Shown here: piece by piece, positions 55,824-64,000 of the stretch
How positions within the stretch are numbered: position 1 is the stretch's first letter
Layout: each line of letters starts with the position of its first letter
Origin: Atopomonas sediminilitoris
Lineage (GTDB): Bacteria > Pseudomonadota > Gammaproteobacteria > Pseudomonadales > Pseudomonadaceae
Assembly: GCF_022601735.1 (NCBI RefSeq)
Contig: NZ_JAKUMM010000001.1
Coordinates: forward strand, 272,911-336,910
Length of the DNA stretch: 64,000 nt
Reading direction: 5' to 3'
The notes under the pieces: model-generated
Told to the model about the DNA's origin: nothing
Seen by the model: only the letters and a program-made list of their open reading frames with translations
Database searches by the model: none
Translations under genes and position numbers: made by a program

Positions 55824-55850
55824 TTATCGTCGGCAGCGGGAGGATCTTTA
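55824..55850 (-). promoter_or_regulatory. Sigma28 (FliA) promoter of fliC
   Basis: The minus strand reads TAAAGATC, an 11-base spacer, then GACGATAA (55824-55831). This compares well with the TAAAGTTT-N11-GCCGATAA consensus: 6 of 8 at -35 and 6 of 8 or better at -10. It implies a 5' leader of about 80 bases. Confidence 0.75.
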
Positions 55851-55988
55851 GTATTTTTTTTGCACTTGGCCTTGAATTTCTGCTAAGGCATTGTCAATCA
55901 ATGAGTTAGCGCCAGCTTCTCTAGCAGTGCACAAGCAAAAGCGGGATTATCAAGAGATTACCGAGAGGGGTGAGCGCAAGACAACGCC

Positions 55989-56010
55989 GTGCAGCCTTTT
56001 CAGGCCGCAC
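55989..56010 (-). terminator. Weak terminator-like hairpin after flgL
   Basis: GTGCGGCC pairs with GGCTGCAC (one G-T) around 6 bases, 2 bases past the flgL stop. The following tract (GGCGTTGTCTTG) is poor in T. It may slow or stop the flgK-flgL transcript. The rest of 55851-55988 shows no gene. Confidence 0.35.
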
Positions 56011-56012
56011 CG

Positions 56013-57296
56013 CTAACGCAACACATCAAACAAACTTAGGCTACTAATACGCACAAAGCTTTGCTGCGAGGCCTGCAAGATGATTTCTTGATAGGACAAG
56101 CGCGACAGCGCGTCGGCGTAGTCCAGATCACGCAAATCAGACTGCACGCCTTGGTTGATCAGGGTGACGTCTTGGTTAAAAAACTCTGTCGACTCCACCA
56201 CATTAAGCCGCGCGCCGATGGCGCCTTGGCCTTCGAGCACTTTGCCGAGCGTTTCATCCACGTTGGTGATCGCTACGGCTACTGAGTCCCGTATTTTTTT
56301 ATTGCCCTCGGGATTATCGGCAGCATTTTCTAACGCGATACGTAGGTCGTAGACGCTGTTGAGGATGCTGCGCTTTTCTAAGGCAGGGTTGCGGTTGATG
56401 GTGAAGTCGTCACCGGCCGCTGGAATGTCATCAAACTCAACACGCACACCGCCATAGCGGATGGTGTCTGAGCCGTCCGGATTATCGTCGAGCTGCCCGT
56501 TTGCGAGTGGCGTATACGAACCCGGCAGCAAAGGATCCGCTAAGTCGTAGATTTCATAATCGACCGCGCTGGTGAAACGGATGCCGACGCCATCACCTGC
56601 CGCAGGCCCCGTGGCGCTTCGTGGAAACACCGTGTCATACGCCAGCTTGTCTTCAACTAAGCCCAGCGAAATCCGCCCTGTGCCGGTATTGGTGCCGGTA
56701 GCAGCGGTAGTGACGCGATTGGCGTTAAAGCTATTTTCAAACAGGGCCTTACCGTTGTCGTTAATCGGCACAAAGGTGCTACTGGCAATCTGGATTTCGC
56801 GCTGGCCTTCGTCACCTTGGTACAGGTACGGGCCGGCAGCGTTAGTGCCGTCAAAGATAAAGGGCTGGGTTTTGCCGACGTTACCGGCAAACAAGTACTC
56901 ACCGCGAGCATTGCGGCTGTTGAGTAGGTTGAGCAGCTCTTCTTCGCGCTCTTGCAGCTCTTTGGCCAAAGCCGCCTTGTCGGTAGCGTCTTGCGCGCCG
57001 TCACCGGCTTGGATAGCAATCTCACGCACGCGCTGCATCACATTGCCAACAGAGGTCAGAATGCTCTCCTCCTGCGTCAGGCTGTTTTGCGCGGCGGTGA
57101 GGTTGGACTGGTATTGATCGTAGAGCGACTTTTCTTGCTCTAACTGCAGCAGGCGCGCGGCCGCGACCGGGTCATCCGCTGGGGTGAGGATGCGTTTGCC
57201 GGTGCTGATTTGCTCTTGCGAGCGGGTCAAGTCAGCGTAGTTACGCTGCAAGCCTGAAATGGCGTTATTAAAGGCCTGTACTGTAGAGATACGCAT
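56013..57296 (-). CDS. flgL: Hook-filament junction protein FlgL
   Basis: A 427-residue protein with flagellin-like ends (MRISTVQAFNNAISGLQRNY, DADYADALSRLSYQEIILQASQQSF in part) and a central domain. FlgL joins FlgK to the filament. It ends the flgFGHIJKL unit. Confidence 0.94.
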   Translation of the reverse strand: MRISTVQAFNNAISGLQRNYADLTRSQEQISTGKRILTPADDPVAAARLLQLEQEKSLYDQYQSNLTAAQNSLTQEESILTSVGNVMQRVREIAIQAGDGAQDATDKAALAKELQEREEELLNLLNSRNARGEYLFAGNVGKTQPFIFDGTNAAGPYLYQGDEGQREIQIASSTFVPINDNGKALFENSFNANRVTTAATGTNTGTGRISLGLVEDKLAYDTVFPRSATGPAAGDGVGIRFTSAVDYEIYDLADPLLPGSYTPLANGQLDDNPDGSDTIRYGGVRVEFDDIPAAGDDFTINRNPALEKRSILNSVYDLRIALENAADNPEGNKKIRDSVAVAITNVDETLGKVLEGQGAIGARLNVVESTEFFNQDVTLINQGVQSDLRDLDYADALSRLSYQEIILQASQQSFVRISSLSLFDVLR

Positions 57297-57307
57297 AGCG
57301 GGCCTCG

Positions 57308-59326
57308 TTACCTGAAGGTGCTAATAAGGGTATCGAACGTAGAGCGCGCGACTTGAATCAGCTGCGCCGCCGCTTGGTAATACTGCTGAAACTGCACCAA
57401 GTTGGCCGCCTCTTCATCTAAGTTCACCGCTGACAACGAGTCGCGGTTGTCGTTGGCTTGCTTAAGGATAATCTCGCTGGCTTCGTTATCGATCCGCGCT
57501 TGACTGGTGAGCGTGCCCACGCGCTCGACCAAGTCACTATAACCATCGGTAAAGCTCGCACCGGTAGTGGTCGGTGCCGAGGGATCAACCCCGATGGTGG
57601 CCTTGGACTGCAAGCCTACCAGCTCAAGCCCGTTTAAGTTGTTAGACACCCCATTGGCGTTGAAGTTAAGGCTAAAGGTGTCGCCCGTTTGCGGCACGCC
57701 GCTTAAATCAAACTCGAAGGTGTAAGTCCCATCACTGACGGTGAGTTTATTGGTTTGCCCAGGCGTAATGGTGGTCGTGGCCCCGCCAGGCACAAAGCCT
57801 GCACCGGAGCCAGAACCCGCTAAGGTCAGCTGATTGGTGCCGGCATTAAAAGTCAAATTCAAGCCACCCGCGCCAAAAAAGCCGGTAGCGCCGGTGAGCC
57901 CTGTCAGCACAATAGGGCTTGGCCCACCGGTAAGTTTTAGCGGCCCCAAGGTGCCGTTACCGCTGTTGGTGATGGTCGCCTCGCCTTTACCGGGGCCGGC
58001 AAAGGCCAGTTGATCGGCCTGATCGAGCTGACGAGCAATATCGGTGGCGCCACGGCGGGTCGGCTGCAGGGTGAAGGTGTCACCGACGTTGAAGGTGCCG
58101 CTTTGTAAGTTAAGGCTTAAACCATCAAACGCGATGCTGCCGGGAATTGCCGGCAAGGCCCCGCTTGCCACTGCCGACTGGTCACTCAAGCGCCGCACAG
58201 TGAAGCCCGCGGCGGTCACTTCAAACTCGTAATCGCTCAGAGTTAATTGGCTGGAATCGGTGATGGTCAGGTCTAGAGTATTGGTGCCGGTATTCGCTGG
58301 CTGCGCCAATACACGCAACCTTGCTGCCAGCGGATCATTCACACTGCGGAATAACTCAGCACCGGGCTGACCGCGCAGGTCGATACCCTGCCCTAACTGC
58401 TGATTAACCCGATCGGCGATGGCTATCGAGAGCCGCCCTAGGCTGTTGTAGGTGCTGTCGAGCACCTCATTACGGAACTGCAACAAACCACCGATTTCAC
58501 CGCCGCTGCCGCTTAACAGCGAGGTGATGTCCTGCTGACTGGAGCCGGAGATAAAGTTCACGTTGAACTTGCTAGGATCTTCAATGCTTGGGGTCGCGCT
58601 TAAGGTGGCGGAGGTTTTACCTACCACCAGCGGCTGGCCGCTGCCGACGAACAGGTTCACCGAGCCGTCGTCTTGCGCCACCGTGCTAATGCCGACCAAC
58701 TCAGACAACTGGCGCATCACCTCTTCACGGGCATCCAGCAAGTCGTTGGGTTCTTTGCCATTGGCTTTGGCCAGGGCAATGGCATCGTTGTATTGCGCCA
58801 CGCTGGCCGATAAGCGATTGACCTTATCGGTCACCGCCACCAACTGCTGATTCACAAAGCTGTTTTGCTTATCGAGCTGCTCGTAGACGGTATTGAAACG
58901 CTTGGCCAAACCTTCGGCCTCCGACAGCAGCAGCTGGCGACCGGCGACCGAGCCTGGGTCTTCGGCGGCCACTTGCACGGCGGAGAAAAACTTTTGCAGC
59001 CCCGGAGTGATGCCGGTTTGGCTGTTGGCCAACAGCGAGTCGATCTGCTCGATTTGGTCGCGGTAATTGCTTAGCTGACTGTCCAGGCTGGTGGCGCTGC
59101 GCAACTGGCTGACCAGCAAATCCGAGGCAATCCGGCGAATATCGGCCGTACTCACCCCAGAGCCGACGTAACCGGCACCGGAGAACTGCGGCAGACGCGT
59201 GGCATTGAGCGTTTCTTGGCGCGAAAAACCGGGCGTGCTGACGTTGGCAATGTTATGCCCAGTCACCGTCAGCGAGTTCTTGCTCGCCGCCAGCCCCGAA
59301 AGGCCTATGTTGAGTAGATCAGCCAT
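57308..59326 (-). CDS. flgK: Hook-filament junction protein FlgK
   Basis: A 672-residue protein that starts with the rod/hook family motif (LNIGLSGLAASKNSLTVTGHNIANVSTPGFSRQ) and ends with VNLDEEAANLVQFQQYYQAAAQLIQVA. FlgK is the first junction protein on the hook. Its central part is Gly/Thr-rich beta structure. Confidence 0.95.
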   Translation of the reverse strand: MADLLNIGLSGLAASKNSLTVTGHNIANVSTPGFSRQETLNATRLPQFSGAGYVGSGVSTADIRRIASDLLVSQLRSATSLDSQLSNYRDQIEQIDSLLANSQTGITPGLQKFFSAVQVAAEDPGSVAGRQLLLSEAEGLAKRFNTVYEQLDKQNSFVNQQLVAVTDKVNRLSASVAQYNDAIALAKANGKEPNDLLDAREEVMRQLSELVGISTVAQDDGSVNLFVGSGQPLVVGKTSATLSATPSIEDPSKFNVNFISGSSQQDITSLLSGSGGEIGGLLQFRNEVLDSTYNSLGRLSIAIADRVNQQLGQGIDLRGQPGAELFRSVNDPLAARLRVLAQPANTGTNTLDLTITDSSQLTLSDYEFEVTAAGFTVRRLSDQSAVASGALPAIPGSIAFDGLSLNLQSGTFNVGDTFTLQPTRRGATDIARQLDQADQLAFAGPGKGEATITNSGNGTLGPLKLTGGPSPIVLTGLTGATGFFGAGGLNLTFNAGTNQLTLAGSGSGAGFVPGGATTTITPGQTNKLTVSDGTYTFEFDLSGVPQTGDTFSLNFNANGVSNNLNGLELVGLQSKATIGVDPSAPTTTGASFTDGYSDLVERVGTLTSQARIDNEASEIILKQANDNRDSLSAVNLDEEAANLVQFQQYYQAAAQLIQVARSTFDTLISTFR

Positions 59327-59336
59327 GCTTTAGTCC

Positions 59337-60482
59337 TCAACCGGCCGGCGTACTGCCAGTGGCAGCAGCAATGTGGGTGTAGGTTTGCATCTGCCGGGCG
59401 ATTTGAGAGATCTTGCGCGCGTACTGCGGATCAGTGGCGTAGCCTGCTTTTTGCAGCTCGCGCGCGTAGACATCACCGTTATCGGCCGAGGCCAACGCTT
59501 CTTGATAGCGCGGATTACTCTTCAGAAACGCTACATAGTCGTTAAAGCTGTCGGCGTAGCTGTCGTAAGCGCGGAAGTTGGCCACTTGGCGCTCGCGCTT
59601 GTTGCCGACAAACTCGGTGGTCACTACCCGCGCCGAGTCCCCTTCCCAACTGTTGTGGGTTTTGATGCCAAACAGGTTGTGGCTGCTCTTGCCTTCGCCG
59701 GTGCGAATCATGTGCTTGCCCCAGCCGGTTTCGAGTGCGGCTTGCGCGACCAAGAAACGCGGTTCGACACCCAGCTCACCAGCCGCTTGTTCCGCCATCG
59801 GCAGCATGTGTTCAATAAAGTCCTGCGCGTTGGCGAAAGCCGACTTACTCGGCGCCAACGGCGGCTGCGCCAAGCGGCGCCCTTGGAACAGATCAGCGCC
59901 CTGCACTGCCGGCGCTTCGGGCGCCGCAAAACTTTGTGCCGCGTCGTTATTCGCCACCGCGCTAGGCGGCACGATGCCGGCCAACACGCGATCGGTCAGC
60001 TTGCCAGGCAAACTCAAGCGGCGCTGATTGATCAGGCCGGAGTCATCACGGGCGCTGTCGGGGGCGGCGACTACGTTTTTGCGCGACAAACTCTTGCCGC
60101 TCACCACTGGGGCACTGTCGCTGTCGGGCGTGGCCATCTGCGGGAATGGGTTGGCGCGCTGAACGCCCTCTTGCAGCTGGCTCATCTGCCGCACCAGCAC
60201 ATCAGCCAGGCCAATACCGGGCTTTTGCGCCAGCGACACCGACAGCTGCTGGTCGTACATGTCTTGATAAAACTTGGTTTCTTTACTGTTGAGGTAGTTG
60301 TCTTCGCTGAACACTTCGGTGGCTTTGCGCATCGCCTTGAGCATTTCATTGACGAACAAGGACTCAAATTCGCGGGCCACCTTGGTGATGTTTTCCAGCG
60401 AGTTCTTTTGTTCACCGACCTTGAGCTTGTTCAGCCGATTAAGGTCGGTGTAACTGGCGTTCATGTCGTAATCAATGCTCAT
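59337..60482 (-). CDS. flgJ: Rod-capping peptidoglycan hydrolase FlgJ
   Basis: A 381-residue two-domain protein: the N-terminal rod-cap domain (residues 30-105, FESLFVNEMLKAMRKATEVF) and a C-terminal glucosaminidase (GH73) domain (about 218-375) with the probable catalytic Glu251 in AALETGWGKHMIRTGEGKSS. It digests peptidoglycan so the rod can pass. The linker is Pro/Ala-rich. Confidence 0.95.
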   Translation of the reverse strand: MSIDYDMNASYTDLNRLNKLKVGEQKNSLENITKVAREFESLFVNEMLKAMRKATEVFSEDNYLNSKETKFYQDMYDQQLSVSLAQKPGIGLADVLVRQMSQLQEGVQRANPFPQMATPDSDSAPVVSGKSLSRKNVVAAPDSARDDSGLINQRRLSLPGKLTDRVLAGIVPPSAVANNDAAQSFAAPEAPAVQGADLFQGRRLAQPPLAPSKSAFANAQDFIEHMLPMAEQAAGELGVEPRFLVAQAALETGWGKHMIRTGEGKSSHNLFGIKTHNSWEGDSARVVTTEFVGNKRERQVANFRAYDSYADSFNDYVAFLKSNPRYQEALASADNGDVYARELQKAGYATDPQYARKISQIARQMQTYTHIAAATGSTPAG

Positions 60483-60491
60483 GGGGATACC

Positions 60492-61592
60492 TCAAATCAC
60501 GATCAGGTCGGCTTGCAAAGCGCCGGCCTGTTTTAACGCTTCAAGAATGGCCATCAAGTCACTGGGCGCGGCGCCGACTAAGTTCACCGCGCGCACGATT
60601 TGGTCGAGCGTGGTACCGGGGCCGAACTTGAACATGGGCTTGGCTTCTTCATCCACCCCCACGCGCGAGCGCGGCACCACGGCGGTTTGGCCACCGGACA
60701 GCGCCTCGGGCTGGCTGACCAAAGGATCTTCGGTGATGGTCACGGTGAGGCTGCCATGGGTCACAGCCGCCGGTGACACGCGCACGTTTTGCCCGATCAC
60801 GATGGTGCCGGTGCGCGAATTAATGATGACTTTGGCCATAGCTTGGCCAGGCTCGACCTCTAGGTTCTCCAGAATCGACAGGTAATCGACACGCTGGCTA
60901 GGGTCGCGCGGCGCGCTGACGCGAATCGAAGTCGCATCCAAGGCCTGCGCTACGCCTGGGCCAAGCAAATCATTGATGCGATCAACAATGCGCTTGGCAG
61001 TGGTGAAATCGGCACGATTAAGGTTAAGAGTCAGGCTGTCGCCTTGCGCAAAGGGACTCGGCACTGCCCGCTCCACCATAGCGCCACCGGGAATCCGCCC
61101 GGCCGAGGGAATATTGGCGGTAATCCGCGAACCATCGGCACCGCTGGCATCAAAGCCGCCCACCACCAAGTTGCCTTGCGCAATGGCGTAAACGTTGCCG
61201 TCGATCCCTTTCAGCGGGGTCATCAGCAGGCTACCGCCACGCAGGCTTTTGGCGTTACCGATGGAAGAAATGGTCACATCAATCGCCTGCCCAGGCTTAG
61301 TAAAGGGCGGTAACTCGGCATGGATCGACACCGCCGCGACGTTTTTCAGCTGCACATTGCCGCCAGCCGGCACCTTGATGCCGAACTGCGCCAACATGTT
61401 GTTAAAGGTTTGCAGGGTGAACGGGGTTTGTGTGGTTTGGTCGCCCGTGCCATTAAGCCCCACCACCAAGCCGTAACCGATCAGTTGGTTACTGCGTACA
61501 CCTTGAATGGTGGACAAGTCTTTTAAGCGCTCAGCCTGAGCCACAGGCAATAACAGCAGCGTGAGGGCAAGGCTAAGCAACAGACGGCACAT
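60492..61592 (-). CDS. flgI: Flagellar P-ring protein FlgI
   Basis: A 366-residue periplasmic protein with a signal peptide (cleavage near AQA at 18-20). Conserved stretches include [17 protein letters not shown] and [21 protein letters not shown]. It forms the P-ring around the rod. ATG 61592 has GAGGG upstream and is preferred to the longer frame at 61616, which would overlap flgH. Confidence 0.95.
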   Translation of the reverse strand: MCRLLLSLALTLLLLPVAQAERLKDLSTIQGVRSNQLIGYGLVVGLNGTGDQTTQTPFTLQTFNNMLAQFGIKVPAGGNVQLKNVAAVSIHAELPPFTKPGQAIDVTISSIGNAKSLRGGSLLMTPLKGIDGNVYAIAQGNLVVGGFDASGADGSRITANIPSAGRIPGGAMVERAVPSPFAQGDSLTLNLNRADFTTAKRIVDRINDLLGPGVAQALDATSIRVSAPRDPSQRVDYLSILENLEVEPGQAMAKVIINSRTGTIVIGQNVRVSPAAVTHGSLTVTITEDPLVSQPEALSGGQTAVVPRSRVGVDEEAKPMFKFGPGTTLDQIVRAVNLVGAAPSDLMAILEALKQAGALQADLIVI

Positions 61593-61603
61593 AGGGTTCA
61601 CCC

Positions 61604-62317
61604 TCAAAACGGCCACAGTGGGCTTAAGAAGAAACGGTCCAACCAGCCGGGTTGACTGGCATCGGCAAACGCACCAGTGCCGGAATAGGTGATGCGGGCA
61701 TCGGCCACGCGGGTCGATGGCACGGTGTTGTCTTGGGCGATATCGTCAGAGCGAATCAAGCCTTGGATACGGATCAGCTCATCGCCGGTGTTCAGCGTCA
61801 TCCACTTTTCGCCACGAATGGCCAGCACGCCGTTGGGCATCACATCGGAAACCGTCACGGTGATCGAACCGGTTAGGCTGTTGCTTTGCCCCGCCTCGCT
61901 TTCACCTTCAAACGAGCGATCGCCGCTATAGCTGCTGTTGAGGCCTAAGCGGTCATTTTCCGCGCCCAAAAAGCCCAAGCCGGACAGCGGATTTTTCGGG
62001 CTCACCGTCATACCCAAAATGGTCGGCACACCAATGTTGGTGGTGCTTTTCTTGTCGATGCCCGAGTCGGCCTTTTTGCTGGCGGCCATTTTCTCATCCA
62101 GGGTAATGGTGATGATGTCGCCCACCCGGTACGCCTTGCGATCGTCGTACAGGTTCATCTCAAAGCCGGCTTGATAAATCGCACCGCTATTGCTTTGCGG
62201 TGCCACAGGCGTACGCGGCAGCACCGGCGCAAAGGCGGCATCGTCCGGCTTAGGCGGCGGTGTCACGCAACCGGCCAAGCTGACGGCAAGGGCAAGCACA
62301 ACAAGAAAACGGCTCAT
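61604..62317 (-). CDS. flgH: Flagellar L-ring lipoprotein FlgH
   Basis: A 237-residue outer-membrane lipoprotein with lipobox LAGC (Cys17). The domain includes [20 protein letters not shown] and [20 protein letters not shown]. It forms the L-ring in the outer membrane. Confidence 0.95.
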   Translation of the reverse strand: MSRFLVVLALAVSLAGCVTPPPKPDDAAFAPVLPRTPVAPQSNSGAIYQAGFEMNLYDDRKAYRVGDIITITLDEKMAASKKADSGIDKKSTTNIGVPTILGMTVSPKNPLSGLGFLGAENDRLGLNSSYSGDRSFEGESEAGQSNSLTGSITVTVSDVMPNGVLAIRGEKWMTLNTGDELIRIQGLIRSDDIAQDNTVPSTRVADARITYSGTGAFADASQPGWLDRFFLSPLWPF

Positions 62318-62340
62318 ATCAATTACCTACTCAATTCGCC

Positions 62341-63126
62341 TTACAGGTTCTGGCTGATGTAGCCCAGCATCTGATCGGCGGTGGAAACCACTTTCGAGTT
62401 CATCTCGTAGGCGCGCTGGGTGGTGATCATGTTGACCAGCTCTTCCACCACGCTGACGTTGGAGTTCTCCAAGGTGTTCTGCAAAATTTGTCCCAAGCCA
62501 TTCAAGCCGGGGGTGTTGGGCTGCGGCGCGCCGCTGGCGGCGGTTTCTAAAAACAGGTTATTGCCGTAAGCCTGCAAACCGGCGGGGTTAATGAAGTCGG
62601 CGGTTTGGATATTGCCGATCACCTGCGGCGTGGGGTTACCGAAGGTGGTCACCGACACGGTGCCGTCTTCACCCACGGTGAAGGTTTGCACCTCTGGCGG
62701 CACCACAATGGCAGGCTCCAGCGAGAAGCCTTGCGAGGTCACCAACTGGCCATCTGAGTTCAGGTGAAAGCTACCGTCGCGGCTGTAACCCAAGGTGCCG
62801 TCGGGCAGCAAAATCTGAAAAAAGCCCCGGCCGTTAATCGCCATATCCAACGGCTGCTCGGTGGTTTGCAAGCTGCCGGTGGTGAACACCTTTTGCGTGC
62901 CGGTCACGCGCACACCGGTACCCAGCTGCAAACCAGAGGGCAGTTGACTGTCTTGACTGGACTGACCGCCAGGCTGACGACGAATTTGATAGATCAAATC
63001 TTCAAACTCGGCGCGATCGCGCTTAAAGCCGGTGGTCGAGACGTTAGCCAAGTTGTTGGCGATGGTGTTCAGATTGATGTCTTGCGCTTGCAGACCTGTC
63101 TTACTTACCCACAGTGCCGGAATCAT
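62341..63126 (-). CDS. flgG: Distal rod protein FlgG
   Basis: A 261-residue protein with the rod motif near the start (NTIANNLANVSTTGFKRDRA) and the C-terminal heptad region (VSVVEELVNMITTQRAYEMN). It forms the distal rod. It follows flgF by 46 bases. Confidence 0.96.
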   Translation of the reverse strand: MIPALWVSKTGLQAQDINLNTIANNLANVSTTGFKRDRAEFEDLIYQIRRQPGGQSSQDSQLPSGLQLGTGVRVTGTQKVFTTGSLQTTEQPLDMAINGRGFFQILLPDGTLGYSRDGSFHLNSDGQLVTSQGFSLEPAIVVPPEVQTFTVGEDGTVSVTTFGNPTPQVIGNIQTADFINPAGLQAYGNNLFLETAASGAPQPNTPGLNGLGQILQNTLENSNVSVVEELVNMITTQRAYEMNSKVVSTADQMLGYISQNL

Positions 63127-63172
63127 GGTGTTCTCCTTGCGGCGACGTAAAACCGTCGGCCGCGTTGGTTAA

Positions 63173-63913
63173 TTAGCTAATCTGCAAGACCCGTTCCATC
63201 GAGCGGGCGTTGTCTTCGGCGGTGCTCATCATCTTGACGTTGAGCTCAAACTGGCGAGACAGCGACATGATCGATGTCATCTCCTCCACCGCATTGACGT
63301 TGCTGCTTTCTAGAAAGCCGGAAACCATCCGCACCGCGCCATCCACCGGTGCTTCACCACCGTCTTTGAGCCGCATCAGGCCGTCGGTGCCTTTCTCTAA
63401 TTGGTCGTCTTCTGGCTGGACCAGCTTGATGCGCTCGACTTCGGAGACCACGCTGGGCGCTTCGCCGGCACCGCGAATACTGATGGTGCCGTCTAAGCCA
63501 ACCTCAACTTGCTGCTCAGGCGGCAACGCAATCGGCCCGGCGTTGCCCATCACCGGCAAACCATCGCCGGTACGCAACATGCCTACAGAATCGATGATCA
63601 GGCTGCCGGTGCGCACATACGCTTCTTTGCCATCGGGGGCTTGCACGGCGATCCAGCCTTTGCCGCTGACGGCCACATCCAGATCGCGCCCGGTTTCTTG
63701 CAGGCTGCCAGGCTGTAAATCGGTGGCCGGGCGCTCGCTCATGCTCATCACACGGCTAGGAAAGCCAGGGCCAAACACCTGCATGGCCCGCGCCTGTTCG
63801 TAGTCGCGACGAAAACCTGAGGTATTCACATTGGCGAGGTTGTTGGCGTGAGCACGTTGCGCCAGCGTATTTTGCTGGGCGCCGGTCATGGCCACATAAA
63901 GCATCTTGTCCAC
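63173..63913 (-). CDS. flgF: Flagellar rod protein FlgF
   Basis: A 246-residue protein of the rod/hook family (ANNLANVNTSGFRRDYEQAR, and a C-terminal NAVEEMTSIMSLSRQFELN). The GTG at 63913 (reading DKMLYVAMTGAQQ) has GAGGAG 8 bases upstream and matches the usual MDKMLYVAMTGA start, so I take it over the ATG at 63904. It heads the flgF-L unit. Confidence 0.95.
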   Translation of the reverse strand: MDKMLYVAMTGAQQNTLAQRAHANNLANVNTSGFRRDYEQARAMQVFGPGFPSRVMSMSERPATDLQPGSLQETGRDLDVAVSGKGWIAVQAPDGKEAYVRTGSLIIDSVGMLRTGDGLPVMGNAGPIALPPEQQVEVGLDGTISIRGAGEAPSVVSEVERIKLVQPEDDQLEKGTDGLMRLKDGGEAPVDGAVRMVSGFLESSNVNAVEEMTSIMSLSRQFELNVKMMSTAEDNARSMERVLQIS

Positions 63914-63962
63914 AGTGTGTTCTCCTCATCAGCGCTGGGGCTGGTGTACTTAACAGGAGAAC

Positions 63963-63978
63963 AGCAAGGGCTGTGCCA
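63963..63978 (-). promoter_or_regulatory. Sigma54 promoter of flgFGHIJKL
   Basis: The minus strand reads TGGCACAGCCCTTGCT, a near-perfect match, with GG (63976-63977) 10 bases before GC (63964-63965). It lies 50-65 bases upstream of flgF. The last 20 bases to the window end are AT-rich with no gene. Confidence 0.85.
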
Positions 63979-64000
63979 GATTCAATAAATTAATCTATCT

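Noticed and set aside
59373..60536. A 387-codon plus-strand frame opposite flgJ
   Set aside because: Its His/Arg/Gly-rich composition is typical of antisense frames in GC-rich DNA; it has no ribosome site and flgJ is fully supported.
1..64000. Mobile elements, CRISPR arrays, tRNA or rRNA genes
   Set aside because: No transposase or integrase reading frame, no regularly spaced repeats and no tRNA or rRNA-like sequence was seen; all large frames belong to the housekeeping, ccm or flagellar genes listed.

Overview
The window is chromosomal DNA from a gammaproteobacterium of the Pseudomonas group (Pseudomonas sensu lato). I base this on the order smc / GntR regulator / alkB at the left edge, a full ccmABCDEFGHI operon beside the flagellar genes, and a flagellar hierarchy with fleQ, fleSR, fleN, motCD and a polar chemotaxis operon. 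I cannot name the species. No tRNA, rRNA, insertion sequence, prophage or CRISPR array is visible. No gap between genes exceeds about 300 bases.

Region 1 (1-6640) is mixed metabolism and transport: the start of smc, a GntR/FCD regulator divergent from a membrane alkane hydroxylase (alkB2 type) with a palindromic operator between them, a fatty-acid-hydroxylase-family membrane enzyme with a membrane-anchored AraC-type regulator, a chromate transporter, and a voltage-gated K+ channel with an unusual C-terminal zinc ribbon.

Region 2 (6674-13610, minus strand) is the System I cytochrome c maturation operon ccmABCDEFGHI. It includes a 59-residue ccmD that is easy to miss. Its neighbours on the plus strand (13754-15618) are a FliK-like protein and a small soluble FlhB-C-terminus-like protein, followed by a convergent periplasmic rhodanese-like protein that lacks the catalytic cysteine.

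Region 3 (16298-63913, all minus strand, read from high to low coordinates) is an uninterrupted block of about 48 kb for one polar flagellum and its chemotaxis system. Its order is flgFGHIJKL (distal rod, rings, muramidase, hook-filament junction), fliC-flaG-fliD-fliS-fliS-fliT (filament, cap, chaperones), fleQ and fleSR (sigma54 regulators), fliEFGHIJ (basal body, switch, export ATPase), a STAS / response-regulator-phosphatase / Hpt module, fliK, fliLMNOPQR-flhB, flhA, flhF-fleN-fliA (export gate, placement and number, sigma28), cheYZAB, motCD, parC-parP, cheW and a DUF2802 gene closed by a terminator. Genes flgBCDE, flgA and flgM are not in the window; flgE would be expected just beyond its right edge.

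Regulation can partly be read from the DNA. Six sites with exact GG-N10-GC spacing (sigma54, -24/-12) lie upstream of flgF, fleS, fliE, fliK, fliL and flhA; fliD has a near-match, and fliC has a good sigma28 site. This matches the known hierarchy: FleQ (sigma70-driven) activates sigma54 genes, FleSR activates later ones, and FliA drives flagellin. The most notable extras are three copies of an acidic motif in the CheA linker next to parC/parP, a 185-residue acidic tail on FliH, a partner-switching module placed between fliJ and fliK, and an inverted repeat that overlaps the fleSR promoter.
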